From NCBI GenBank assembly GCA_013433145.1, contig CM024179.1:4326501-4390500 (forward strand): 64,000 nucleotides of DNA, in the 5' to 3' direction. Positions 1-12,139 of this stretch are shown piece by piece. This DNA comes from Ascaris suum (lineage: Eukaryota > Nematoda > Chromadorea > Rhabditida > Ascarididae). The position numbers and the translations under genes are program-made. Every line of letters starts with the position of its first letter. Within the stretch, counting starts at the first letter, position 1. The notes under the pieces are model-generated. The model did no database searches. It was not told the DNA's origin and worked only from the letters and a program-made list of their open reading frames with translations.

Positions 1-3000
1 GAATGTTTAAATGGAGTTTCTGTTACTATCTCCTTCATAGCAGTATGCGCATAGCAAATAACCAACTTTACAGGCGGTGCGCAAGACGATTGGTAATGTT
101 CTGCATAATTATTTCAACGCACCAATGGTGCAGCCTGCTTATATGTCGATCCACGTCGACTTCGCTACCCACATTTCTTCAGCGGAAAATCAGAGTGAAT
201 CTTCTGCTTGTAGTAATCCTCAAATCTGCGTGAGAATGAGTCGCAATAATGCCGTGAATGTAGAGAAAGCTACACAAGTTGCGAAGAACAACACTCCTTG
301 AAGGTAGTGTTCTCGAGGAGTCATCGAGAGCTCTCGAGGTTGTCACCGAGGTACTTCACGCTGTTATGTGCGACATGCTCTTCCCAGACCATATAATACT
401 GCTGTCAGTGTGCAACGTAGTTGGTTGCTTTTCTTTTAATTCTGCAGTTGTTACGATCAGCTTCGTATTATTATAAGCAGGCATATTCCCACTTTTCACG
501 TTGTTGCCGATTCCGTTGTCGTTACATTTTTCTCCACCGCATTGTACCTCTTACTTGAACTTTGGTTTTGACATATATGATTATCTATCACTTTAACTGC
601 TATTACTACAATATATGTATTACATGATAAATATTTTTGTTGTTCCAGAAAAGCTTTATGACAGAAATACAATCCAGTGAAAACAAAGCTTAGTACTACA
701 TATTAGACGCATACCGCATCACATGAGGCGAACATATAAGTCAAGGAAACGAACCGCGGCAATTTTCAGCGGCGTGAAATGCGTGTAATAAATTCGACAT
801 CATTTTGTAATGTGTAACAAATTTGACATTATTTGGCTTTAAAATAAATTTGCCATCATCTAGCAGAATTGTTTATAAGGTTAAAATATCTCTGAGGAGA
901 TTGGAGGCCGTTGAGAGGTGGGAGAGGAAGAAGAAAGGGCATAATATGAACGAGAAATTCACAGAAACCCTCATTCATTGATGCAAATGCAACGAGCATG
1001 AACTGAAAATGAAGCATTTATATGCTGAAAATGAAGGCCGAAACGAGCTGTTATGGAGCAGAGGAAAATAGATACATATGCTATGACGAAACTAAAGGCA
1101 CAATGAAGGAAATTTGAGAAGCCGATCCAAGTTACGGAACCAAATTGAAGCATAGCGGAACGAATCGCATAACAACTAGGCTGAGCAACGCGCTGCATCT
1201 GGCATCACTGTCAATTTGTTCGATCGAGTCGATTCAAATAACTCACTGCAGTGGTTCTCAAATATTAAAGCACATGATATAAAGTACGTAATATGTACAA
1301 GGAAATCGTTATATAAAAGGCACCGCTGTTCATCACTTTCTTAAGGTCTCTCTCGGCTGCATGAAGTGTGCAGCGAGGAGAATTCTTCGTTCATCGATTT
1401 TAATTACTTCCGAATCAGATTAATGCTAATTTTGTGTCATTCGTCAAACGCAACAACGCAGTTTAATTGCGGATCCACTACTGAATCAAAGTGTGTGCTT
1501 GCTTGTCGGCTGTCAATCCGCGAGAACGAAGCACTCAGGTTCACGTTTTGCTCCAACAGTGCTTTCATTTCGCAAACACTTCGACGCATTGTCTTCTATA
1601 AAGTGGATGAGACGGAGCGAAGTGAATGAATGCCACATTAGGCATCACTGCGACAGCGTAGTAGAAGCAGATGCGCAGATAAAAGACTCCTATTGCAGAC
1701 GGAGTTTAATTAAAGTCGAAGGTCACTTTTTCGGTAGCTAAGATAGTAAGAGTGCGCGAATTTGCTGCCCATATGTAGTGTGTGTTCTTTCCTATTTGCA
1801 AAAATGCTTCCATTAGCGCCTATTTAAATTCCTGAGATGGTTAACGATCTGTGACTGTTTATCGAGCGATGGAAAGATGACAGTAAACTCCGAGAGTAAA
1901 GTTGGATGGCCTCACATCAAGTTGTATCACGGATAGGAGTAACCTAGATCGCCCAAAACAGGGACAATTTTAAGTGCGAAGGAGCAAAATATTAGGAGAG
2001 GAGCAGCTGCTAGCGTAAGAAATCATTTCACGCATAGAGGCTGGATTTTCGAACTCAGTGGAGGTTTTGAGGGTCCTCTCGCATTGCTGCACGACTCCTC
2101 GCACGAATGTGCGACTTCTCGCGATTGGGCCCTGCACTGGTCTGATGTCCCCGTTTGCACTTTAATGCTGTTCTCATCATGAGATTTGAAATTTCGACAT
2201 CTCTTTCCATGGAATCATCATTTTTTCTGGCAGTTTATTGTATGACAACACCACCTATATGCTATACAACCCAATTCTGAGATACACGCCGCTCGCAGTG
2301 AGTGGCTACAATAAAATCAAAGAATTTTTAACCATATATTGTTGTGCTAGCTTTAGCACAACTAGTGCAAGTGTGCTAACAGTGCTTTCGTCGTGTCTGA
2401 AATGCTTTCAAGCGTCAACACTCCCACTTCATATATAATAAGGAGTCATTCCCATTCTTTTAAGGAATCTACAACATTTAACGCTTCTAATTCTCAGAGC
2501 CGGGACTCAACGTGTCATAGCACTCCTATTCTATGACCTATAACATTTGCGGATGTCGCACATTTCCGGTTTTATTGAAAAACTGCAAACGTTCGCACGA
2601 AGAAACGGACCGCTATTAATTTCATCATATACATTATGTTTTTATTTGTTAGTTTTTAGTTCTATTGAATTCGGTGAGGTTACGTTTTGCGTTAAAAAAT
2701 GTTTCAGCTACTCGAAACAATATTAGCCAAAACGCGCCTCATTACATTAACAGCGGACGCTTGAGTCTCAGTAATAGCGACGATTGCAAAAATATCGCAC
2801 TCACTAATAATAATACTCTGAAGACTTTTTGAAAAGTATCTTTTTAGACGAGTTGATAGTGGTGTAGTTGTGGATTGTCGGGCATAGTTGCAAATAACGA
2901 GAAGCCAAAATGTCACGCAGCCGGAGGGAAACATCACTAATAGACTGCCTGACAATAAATAAAACAATATTCCGGAGAGAAAGAACAATACATCTAAGCA

Positions 3001-3369
3001 GGAAAGAAACCTAAACTGAGTAGCGATTCTGGAAGAATATTCAGCTAAAGAAATTCACTGATATTCTCACTGACAAATGCAATAGAAACTGCGGAATCGC
3101 CTCGCGCAGTTTCCTTCAAGTAGCTTTAGAAACCTGTTTGTTGGTTGGAATTTACGGCCAACACTTCTTGTTTGATTTCTCGCTTCCACAGTCAGCAAAT
3201 AATTCGCCTTTAGTAGCAGAGTTTTTCCCCACGTTCCATTTGCACCTGCAATTGTGATTATTCAGATGAGGCTGCCCAGTGAGCTTCACCGGAGCAATCC
3301 GAAATTACTTGGATTTAATCTGAGCTCTTTCTATTTGCTATGTGATCTTCGCAGTTAAACAATTTTCAG
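1..3369. other. Non-coding or unassigned left flank
   Basis: No exon could be supported here. Short ORFs of 60-95 codons occur on both strands, but none shows a recognisable domain or consistent splice context. The missing 5' exon or exons of the DHHC gene that starts at 3370, carrying its first transmembrane helix, may lie in this stretch. I did not find a hydrophobic exon ending in the required phase with a convincing donor. Confidence 0.5.
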
Positions 3370-3477
3370 AGGATACATGTCTCACGTGGTGCCACTCATT
3401 GCGGATCCCTATGATCGTTGGATGAACGCGATAGTTGTTTCCGCCCTCTTAATGATGACTGAGTGGTGCTACTTTGC
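3370..3477 (+). CDS. DHHC enzyme, exon with second transmembrane helix
   Basis: Acceptor AATTTTCAG and donor GTGAGC bound an open stretch of about 36 residues. Its second half (IVVSALLMMTEWCYF) is hydrophobic. The exon ends in phase 2, which matches the exon beginning at 5540. An in-frame ATG lies at 3377, but the family normally has another helix before this point, so an upstream exon is expected. Confidence 0.65.
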
Positions 3478-6400
3478 GTGAGCTTACTTTTATGCTCTTT
3501 CTGATTCCAAAGCAACATTACAAGTTAACTGCTTTACTGTTCTTATGATGATGCGCCTTAGTAAAAGTGCCCAACGACGTGGAGCAGGCAATAGATAGGC
3601 GGTCCTTGATGGTGCCCGCTGTTAACAGTGCTTCTAAGATTCTGCAGCAAAGACAACGATATCCCAGTAAGTCAGTGCTGAGGCTGAATTGAAAGATCTC
3701 TGTCTTGCACCAGTTGGTAATACTGCACGCTTAGCAAACCTGTTAAGTTTGGACAATATTTGCTCATCCAACATCGCTGCAGTGCAGACATGCAAATTTC
3801 ATCCCTAGTTCCCTTCATTAGTAAGCGCTATCTATTGTTGCAGCATAAAATGCTTAGCCTAAAGCATTACATAGTTCCAGCTGTGACAAGAAAAATCTGT
3901 GCAGTATTCTCGTTTTACTGGCCTTTTTTTGTTTCTAGTATTCCATTTTTTAAGTCCTTAATGTTAGCTGGTAAGCCACCTATAAAATTTGAACCAGTCG
4001 GGATGATTGTAGTGAGTCGATGTCGAAATTTGCAAGTCATGAACACAGCAACTTCAATGTCATTTAAAATCACCTGAACAGTAATACACTGTGGATGTAC
4101 CTTGCACAGTCCACAGTCTTACAAGGACGTATTGGGTGACCGGTTAACGGCATTGTGAATTGCAGCAATCTGGTGCATAGATGATGAAAAACAAAATAGC
4201 GCACTGAAAGAGTTTACACGATGTGTGATGCTGTTGTGAATACTGCTATCTATATACGCAGAAGCTCTGTGGTTAGAAAATAGTATATTGCCAGCAAGCA
4301 GTATGTAAGCCCAACTCATGTTTTCCTGAAGTCGACCGCTGTCACAAATCTCCAGGAAGAGCTCCGTTTTCTTCAGGACAACAGCTTGTACTGAGCAGCT
4401 TGACTGGTGGTCAAGTATTTACAGGCGCTCAAGAAATTTAAGTAGAGCTAACAACTTTCGCAGTTGAAAGGTATCAGAGGTATCACCTGTGCAGCAGACT
4501 AAGTTTCGTAGCTTTACTGACTGCTGCGCTGAATTTGTCAAACAAATAGGCGCACTTGTATAAAAGCACAGATACAACGTCACAGCAATGAATGCAAATG
4601 ATCAAACCGCATAAAGAAGAACTTTTAACTATGAGATTCTAATTTGCATATGTTTTGGCAGGATATCGATGAGAACAACCTTAAAGAAGCGCCTTTTGAG
4701 ATTTGCATTCTCGAAAAATTCTAAGTGGGATAAATTGACGCGATGCGATGGTTATTTTTGCTGCCGAAGTTTCTCGCACCGTGCAATATTAAAATATAAG
4801 AGTGAACCTCTTTCAAAGTCGATTAAACATGGCAATGGAACACGTCTGACGAGTTGAAATTTCCTTCAAAACCCGATTAAACGTGGCCATAGAAGAGGTC
4901 TCGCGAATTTGCAGCTGATTGGTCTCCTTGGAAAAAATCACTGAACATTGTTCTGCTATTTTCCTGGCATTTCTGCATTCAGTCATTCTGACAGACTAAA
5001 TTGCAGACAACGCAGACTGTATTACCCTCCGCCACTTCCTTTTCCACTTCCATCATTGAAGTCAAAAGTGGTCATTGAAACCCCGTTTCGCCTTTGTTTT
5101 CCTCCTTCGAAGGTGGGAGATTTGGTAGCAGATTGCAGAATTTTAATTCATGAACGTGCATTTAAACATGGGCCAGCACTTGAAAAGAAAATGCAAAAGA
5201 AGTCGAGATCATGTTGCAAAGTTGTAGAAAAATGATGCGATGTAAAGCCGAAATTTTTGACTGTTGAGCGGACTCCCAGTCACGTAGTGCCACTTCTTGC
5301 ACTCTACTATTGAACCTTCTACTTACCACATTCAGAAGTGAAGTCTGAGAGAATATTCCGGAATTGCTTTGCAAAAGATTAGTGACCACCAACTAGTAGT
5401 CATCAAAAGACCTGACTGCTGCTCCAGGTGGTGTAAACATCAGTGGCAAGCAACAATGAGGAAACTTAGAAAGGAAACCGATATGCAGTTGAAATAAAGA
5501 TATGATAGCACTGATAGTCGCCTTCATCATCAAATTCAGGGCTGCACTAGCGCCTTTGCCATCGCCTTCGCGAAAGTATTACCTGGACGCTGTAACGACT
5601 CGAAAAATTGGACGCTGTCGGGAGCGGTTAGACGAGCTCTGTAAAAGGCACATCGAATCAAGTGACTTGCAAGTAAAACAACTACATGAGAATGGAACCG
5701 TTCGCTACTGTGAGACATGTGAATGTATTCGTCCAGGCATGCCCCTTTCAACGTCTGCTTCGTTCACAACTTTCTTAGAAGCCCCTTTTGAGCCTTGATC
5801 TTGAAGCTTTGGATCTTGCAAAGTTGTCATGAAATCGAAAGATGGATCGAAGGAAAATAAAAAACCGGAGAGGCATTTTGTGAGAGTGGAAAAGATAACA
5901 CCAGTCTTTTTGAATGATGAATCACCCAGCAAGACGGAACTCGTAAGAGTCATTCAAGAAGCGGTGAGAATACTGACAGTTCAAGCGCAAAAGGATATTC
6001 GTCCCAGAGGAGAACTTTGCAGATAAATCTCATCACTGCACTGAGTGTGGAATCTGTATTCTTCGATGTGATCATCACTGTGTTCTTATGAGCTCGTGCA
6101 TTCATCAGGATAATCTAAAGGTCGGCCTCAGCTTTACCTCAAATAACCTATTTCCGCTTGTCATTATAATTCCGTCATTCATCACCACTAAAAACTTATA
6201 GTCACTTTATTAGCTCACAGAAAGTAAGTGGAAGTACTTATACATCTATCCCACACGCGGAACATTGGTACATCTGTCCCATCCATCCCACATCTACATC
6301 TATCCCATAGTTGGAGATTCTTACGCTGTCCCACAAAATTCAGAACGATAAAATGACCAATGGAGATGGTTTAAGGGCACTGCTGGAGTTTGCCGAATTC

Positions 6401-8751
6401 TTCATTGGTCATCAAACAATGGTTATCCTCTTAGTTTGCAAACGACTGAAACAGATGGCTGTAACGCATGTTGTTAAATATGTGTTTGTTAAATTGTCAT
6501 ATCATTCTCTACTCCACTTACACTCTGCCCAATAGCCAACTGTCTCCTAAAAGTGGAAAACAACTCTTAACGGTTTGAAATGCTACGCGTCGTTTTGAAA
6601 GAAGTTCTCTTCTAGCTTCTTTGCCTTTCAAAGAATAGCGTCCGGTGTTGGCCATCTATGAGTGCTAGGTGTATAAACGACAGAAGTTTGTAAGATGCGT
6701 CCTCCTCGCTTTCAATATAAAACAAGGCCCGTTCTCTATGTAACCGTCACCGCCCCGGCTATAACGTCACCATTAGAAGCATTTGCCAGTCCTAAAAGTT
6801 CTTAAAGATGTTGTCAATGGAACCTCTGAGCAGATATCATTCGTCTAGATCCAGTCTGTGCATGAGGATATCGTATCTCCTTCAACTGGAGTCAGCACTG
6901 GGTATCTCGAATCCGGAACAGGTTCTGGCTACACTCCCAGACTGACAGTCCACAATAATTTTGTCGAGCACCAAAATTGGGATCCCATCGTGAATTTCTG
7001 AGTGGGCTGCCCAGTCTTGAGCTCCCGGTGGCTTCGAACTAAATCCTTGAAGAAATCTCGTCACTGTCCAACTCCCACCCCCGTTCTTCTATGCGCTCAT
7101 GCGCTAATGAACAACCTCCGACGTGAAAACGAATCGCTGGACGGAATGTTCTGAGAATAACAGCATCTTCTGAACGGTTTTTGTTGAAATAGCTATGAGT
7201 GTTACTGAATGTTTTCCAGTGAATGCACTCTCCGATAGCTTAAGCTTCCACCAACGATGCATCTCTTAGTAGCCCGAATGATGCTAAATGAAGATTCGAC
7301 TGGGTGCATGCATCCAGATTTTATGGGACCTATAAACGACTGTAAGTTCCTGCAAATTTGGTGGATCCAAGCCAAAGACAATATAGATTACGCTTTGCAC
7401 TGTCTACAAAGTCTCATGCCTCCAGCTTTAGCTGTCTCAAGTTGAAATCAGTGAAAAGACAAAAAGGCACGTTCGCGAAAACAAGATACCGTTATGTGTG
7501 CTTTTGCTTAGCGAATTTCAGAAGATCGCATAACAAGAGCGGAGGGGGGAGGGGGGAGGTGGGGAAGGATGTGTTTGAAAGTATCCACCGACTACAAGAC
7601 ACTCCGGAATTCTCACTGATTTACCGCCTCGCTGCTTACATCTTTTTAACTGCTCCTTTGAGCGTGCGCTTATGCCGACGTTTCATTTTCGACAACTTTT
7701 TTGTTTTATATATTTCTTTCTAAATGACTTCTTGTAATTCAAGATAATACAGTAATCGAATCTCCTAAGCAAATAAATACTTTATTCGACATCATTACCG
7801 TCTAATTTCCTTGCAGTAGCTTCCATTGTTTCGCAAATTTGCATCTGCAGAACTTATGGTGGCAAAGTCTTATCTCTTCGCATGAAGTACCAATCTGCTA
7901 GGTGGTTTTCACTTGAGACCAGTGAAGCTAAAGTTAAGGAATTTAGAGGATATGCTCTACACATAGGAGCTCTTATACCAACTTTCAGGAAATTCCACCA
8001 ATATAGGAAATACCTCTGTCCACTTATATATGCCGAAAATTGGTACGCGTGGTACAGTCGGTCGGCTCGTTAAAAAAGGACATTCATAGAAGCTTTATTC
8101 CAAAAGTGGACACCCTGAAGAGATGGTCTGTTCAATGCTACCCTTACTGCCGCATTTCACCACGTTTTCACTTTTCGCTTTTGCAGGCGTTTATTTTATA
8201 CCTTGTATGGGGACTGCTGTATTCGACGTTTGCATTTGTCACCGACTTCAAGTTCACCTATTTCAATGCTCCCGAAGACAGGGGACCTTTCTGGTAAAAC
8301 TTGCAGTCTTCATTTCTTTGCATAAAAGGCCTGTTTTTGTGTCTTCCCCATACTATTCCTCCAAGTTCTCTTTCTTGTATCACATTTTGTCACACTCGCC
8401 AGGAACTTCAAGAACTGTTTGATGCGAGATGAAACGAAGGCAAATTTCGGAAAAAAAAATGGAGAAACCGCATCGTCGCTAAAATGTTTCAGGTACACGA
8501 TAAGCATATCATATCTTATGTGCACCCAATTGGCGATATGGCCAATGGTCATTTATTCATATTTGATTCCGATGAACCTCGCGTTTCGTGATCGGTGGCA
8601 CGAACGGTGTCCATTTGATAACCTCGGATGGAGGAAAAATCTACAAAGGGTTTGTTTGCGTAACATCTGTAATTTCATGTGGTTTCATCCGAGTGCTTTT
8701 ATGAGACTGCCAGCTTCAGCCTTTCATAATACTGTGAATACACGTTCATGA
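3370..8751 (+). CDS. Divergent DHHC-type protein S-acyltransferase (5' partial, 5 exons)
   Basis: This gene encodes a palmitoyltransferase-family membrane enzyme that would attach acyl groups to cysteines of target proteins on endomembranes. Exons are 3370-3477, 5540-5736, 6023-6120, 8187-8293 and 8493-8751, and all junction phases agree. Exon 1 gives a hydrophobic segment (second TM helix). Exon 2 gives the linker ending RYCETCECIRP. Exon 3 gives the rest of the cysteine-rich domain, with HHC, CxxC and the catalytic DHHC. Exon 4 gives TM3 after the conserved Asn-x-Lys. Exon 5 gives TM4 and a C-terminal NLQRV...W-F-H-P that resembles the PaCCT motif. Unusual points: DHHC is followed by VL instead of PW, and the usual NNCVG is SSCIH. 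TM1 is missing, so the 5' end is incomplete. The TTxE motif is not obvious. The family call is secure; the subfamily is not. SPE-10 of C. elegans is one possible relative. Confidence 0.85.
5540..5736 (+). CDS. DHHC enzyme, linker and start of cysteine-rich domain
   Basis: After the acceptor AAATTCAG this exon reads ALAPLPSPSRKYY, the usual proline-rich post-TM2 loop. It then reads a charged linker and RYCETCECIRP, which opens the zinc-binding region. It ends in phase 1 before a GC dinucleotide rather than GT. The next exon supplies the rest of the Asp codon and continues the motif without a gap. Confidence 0.85.
5737..6022 (+). promoter_or_regulatory. GC-AG intron in the DHHC gene
   Basis: The exon ends CCAG and the intron starts GCATGC and ends TTTGCAG. 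Joining the flanks restores the uninterrupted IRP-DKSHHC motif. No GT donor nearby gives the same join. GC-AG introns are a known minority class in nematodes. Confidence 0.75.
6023..6120 (+). CDS. DHHC enzyme, catalytic DHHC exon
   Basis: Read with the preceding G, this exon begins DKSHHCTECGICILRCDHHC. That is the core of the DHHC cysteine-rich domain, with zinc-ligand Cys and His spacing and the catalytic cysteine. The acceptor is AACTTTGCAG and the donor is AAG followed by GTCGGC, an unusual donor. The exon ends in phase 0 after Asn-Leu-Lys, exactly where TM3 begins in this family. Confidence 0.9.
6229..6310. repeat. Short degenerate tandem repeat (TACATCTRTCCCA unit)
   Basis: Several near-copies of TACATCTATCCCA and TCCCATCCATCCCACATC are clustered here, inside the 2-kb intron of the DHHC gene. 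The tract is too short and irregular to assign to a family. Confidence 0.5.
8187..8293 (+). CDS. DHHC enzyme, third transmembrane exon
   Basis: The acceptor CGCTTTTGCAG is followed by AFILYLVWGLLYSTFAF, a membrane helix that directly extends Asn-Leu-Lys of the DHHC exon. The exon closes at a GTAAAA donor in phase 2, inside a Trp codon that the next exon completes. The preceding intron is about 2.07 kb. Confidence 0.85.
8493..8751 (+). CDS. DHHC enzyme, terminal exon (TM4 and C-terminal tail)
   Basis: The acceptor ATGTTTCAG is followed by a fourth hydrophobic helix (TQLAIWPMVIYSYLI). A cytosolic tail follows with LGWRKNLQRV and then W-F-H-P, the pattern of the C-terminal PaCCT motif. TGA ends the frame at 8751. 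Length and order fit the family. Confidence 0.8.
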
Positions 8752-11700
8752 AAGTTCAGATGCGATAAAGAATATCTCAAGCATATGCGGCACATTACTA
8801 TAAAACGACGTCCTGCTAGGCGACGATACTTGAAAGTAATTCACTGCCAAAGGTCTTGAAATCAACAGAAAGCTTTTGGTTTGGTTGGTTATCCGCTCCT
8901 ATCCCTAAATTCCCAAGAAATACAGAATATTATGGCGCAAAATTTCTCTACATCAAGAACCGCCACTCTTTTTCCGTTCTAGTCCCAAAATAAGTGATCA
9001 TTAAAGGTATCGCGCTGAAAAGGTGAGCACCGAGATGTTCTGAAAACTGAATGATGAGGATAACGAGTATTGGCCTGGTCCCAACTCTGCACGGAAGCAG
9101 TAAAGGCGCATGCGTAGTCTTCGTGTTAGGGTCTAGTTTATGGCCGGGCTCCTCGTCCTACTCTAAATGCGGTCAGCTCACAAGCCTTTTACGAGGCCCA
9201 TTGTCTTAGGCGAAAATTTGCTCCTTACGTGTGTTGCGGAAACCTTTTCGGCACATTCTGCCGCTTGTCACTCATTCCGTGTTGTGCGACTGAACGAGTT
9301 CCCTTTCGCTGCATGCACGCATGGTAAGAAAATTTTCTCGCAGGTGAAGAGTATCATGTCCGAAATACTTGGGCTAATTGTGCGTGGAAAGAGGGAAATG
9401 TCCGTCATAAACGTCAGTAAGGCGAGGTTATGCACAGGTAATTGCACCTACTGTGCACAGGCCACTTCAGAATATCGGAAGCGCTGTCGGATGACGCAGC
9501 GGCTCATTGAAAAGCCATGCACTACGATTTGAGATTGGTCCCTCACTTTCCTAGGGAACAAAGCATGCTGTAATGCTCTCATTTTAGGTGTTTGGTCCGA
9601 ATCCACTGCTTTGGCTCATCCCAACGAGAGGCGCTTATAATTGCAAGGAGGAATGAAAAAGTTGCAGCAACTCTGACTTGAAGTCATCGAACAACGAACG
9701 AACAAAGTGAATGAAGTCAGAACTCCCCTCCACTCCTCCCCCCTCAAAAAACCACAGTATCAGTTGCTGAGGGCATCTGATTTCCCTGTGTCATGCGTGA
9801 CAAACTCGTTTACTGGTTCCGTTGTTTCCCGCTTTTGTGAAGGAATAGTATCTGGTGTTTCGGAGTGTACCGTATAAAAGAAACAATTACGATATTAAAC
9901 TGAGCTGAACGCTAACGTAGAGTGCTGAAAATTGGAAGTCCGATGAGCAAAAGACTCTCAATAAACAGAAAGCCCTGTCCATCAGCAGCATATAAATGAA
10001 TGAGCTAAGCCGAACAGTTATAAAAGCTTAAGGAAGTTGCTCGCCCAAGTATAACGCTTTCTGGATAATGCACTGGCGTCAAGTGGATTTGATTGTGGCG
10101 TAAAGCATTCCCCTGTAAAAACTACTTCACTATTTGTCTAATATGGATTTCACGGTTAAAACACCATCAGCGGTCGATGCCGTGAAAAGCTGAGATGAAC
10201 CAGTTCCATGTCAAATAACCGGTGCCTTGAAAAACTGGAAATGACCTACATCGTGAAAACATGGAAATAACCGGTACCGGAAAAGTGAAGAGCACATAGC
10301 ATGAAAGATATCATGGGCAAAACGAACGAATATCATCAGAGCGGAATAATATAGATAGCTGTTATGTAATCATGCTGAAGAGCAAAAATTTCAGAGATGT
10401 ACTGAAAATTGCACTGAAATTTTTTGAAATATAGTGTAGATATTCATTCTCCATAGCTGCAAAGTGGAGGAAATGAAATAATGCCGAGAGGAACCAGAAT
10501 ATTTCTCACCTGCAGATCTAGCCGATGGTGCAACCTTTAAGATGAAATGCGGTCTTTTTTTAAATTTTGAAAGCTGCTCATCGCTGCTAGTGAACAAATC
10601 TTTCGATGAAACACACACGTACGTTCTATCTTCCGCTTAAGTGAACAACTAATTTAGCGGATTAATTTTCGTTTCGTAGAAGCAACCGCTTGTGCGTCGT
10701 GGGTGGCCACACTGCCACAAGTCTTTTCGCGTAACGCGCCGCACAATTGCGGGCTAAAAATGCGTGGAGCAAATTTCCGACGACAAAAAAATGTGAGCAG
10801 CCAGGTTCCATCCATCGACATCACTATCATCCATGCTCTTCTACTTTTGCAGCTGCAGAATGTCGTCGCCTCCAACATCGGCTCCGTTTACTTACTCGTT
10901 AAAAGTCACATCATAGTGAAGCCGAGCTAATTTGCCACTCAAAACCTTCTCGCTGCACTGCTGTTATAATTAGCAATAGGTAACTCAGTGCTGCGGGGTA
11001 GCAATAAGGCCTCGATTCTACTCACTTCACATCTTCTGGTATCTAAACGTTAACGTTAAATCTTCTCATCAAACATCATGCTACAGGTGTTTGTCATACA
11101 CACGTTGCAGGCAACGTTGTGGGACATATTTTACCGTGTGAGTGCTGCTGTGACGACTGTCCTTTGCCTGCTCACTGTATGCCATCATTTCGACTTTTTG
11201 AACCCTATATTTTGCTTTCAATAAGGTTTCGTTGCCGTTTTCAACATTCTGTGTGCTCTTCTAAGTTTATTAGGAGCTATGAATATAAAAGTCGTCGTGA
11301 TTATGTTCATTGCCGCATCGAATAAAACGCTCTGTGAAACCAACTGTTTCTGTGATTTATAAAGAAATACGTTACGATTTTACGCAATAAGCAAAGAAGA
11401 GAGGAGCTCTTAGGGAAGCTTACATATCTACAAAGAAACTCCAGGACATAAAAAACCTTTTCTTGAAATCCTCGGGTTCTCTGATCCCATCAAATCACGG
11501 ACTTCTGAGAGTAAATTTTAATTTCAGGGAGCTGAGAAGTTATTACTCCCTATCTATTACTTTTACTGAAATTCCGGGTTTTCATAAAACGGTTGCACTT
11601 CCCTAGAACTTTGAGAAACCGCTAGGAGATGCTACCACACCAACGGACACATACACATAGAAAAAAGATCGTACCACATTCTGCACTTCGATGTAAAACG

Positions 11701-12126
11701 CGTTTTAAAAAAAATCTAAGGGTACTTGCAATGTTTGGCAGTCGATTCTCACGTTCAGTGCGAACTTGAGCGAACGAGGGTAACCTCAGGTCGCTTGGCG
11801 AATTCGCGTGCCACAACCACAATTCTTCCAGACAGCTGTATTACGAACGCTTATTCGGAAATTTGCCAACGCTTGTGCAGGGAACTTGCGTTGCGGGAGC
11901 CGGATTTGAATCATTACAGTGCCCTGCCTCAATCGTCTGTTTGGGGACGGACTCAATCCAAGTGCTATTCCTCCTGCATCCGCTCACGGAATGCGGTTCA
12001 TCCGCGCGGATGTGCGTCGTCGTTGATATTTCTTCTAGATTGTGAGTGTTGCCCTGACGGTGGCGGTGCGCACTTTTGTGTCCGTTTAGCGCATTCTAGT
12101 CGCAGAAGTTTTATTTTATATTTCAG
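8752..12126. other. Intergenic stretch without supported gene
   Basis: Scattered ORFs of 68-121 codons occur, the longest at 9167-9532 on the plus strand, but none has a recognisable domain or matching exons. A T-rich acceptor near 10855, followed by an ATG and a short open frame, could be a first exon. A tiny segment at 11111-11134, bounded by GCAG and GTGAGT, could splice in phase to the coiled-coil gene at 12.1 kb. This is unproven. A 183-codon plus-strand ORF (11726-12277) is in frame with the first exon of that gene and is probably its 5' flank. Confidence 0.4.
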
Positions 12127-12139
12127 GCTTCAGTCGCGG

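Noticed and set aside
5829..6026. 65-codon plus-strand ORF rich in Lys and Glu
   Set aside because: It lies inside the GC-AG intron that must be removed to restore the DHHC motif.
11726..12139. Upstream part of a 183-codon ORF as an N-terminal extension of the coiled-coil gene
   Set aside because: A good acceptor at 12126 sits just before an ATG, and the upstream residues look random. Kept only as a possibility.
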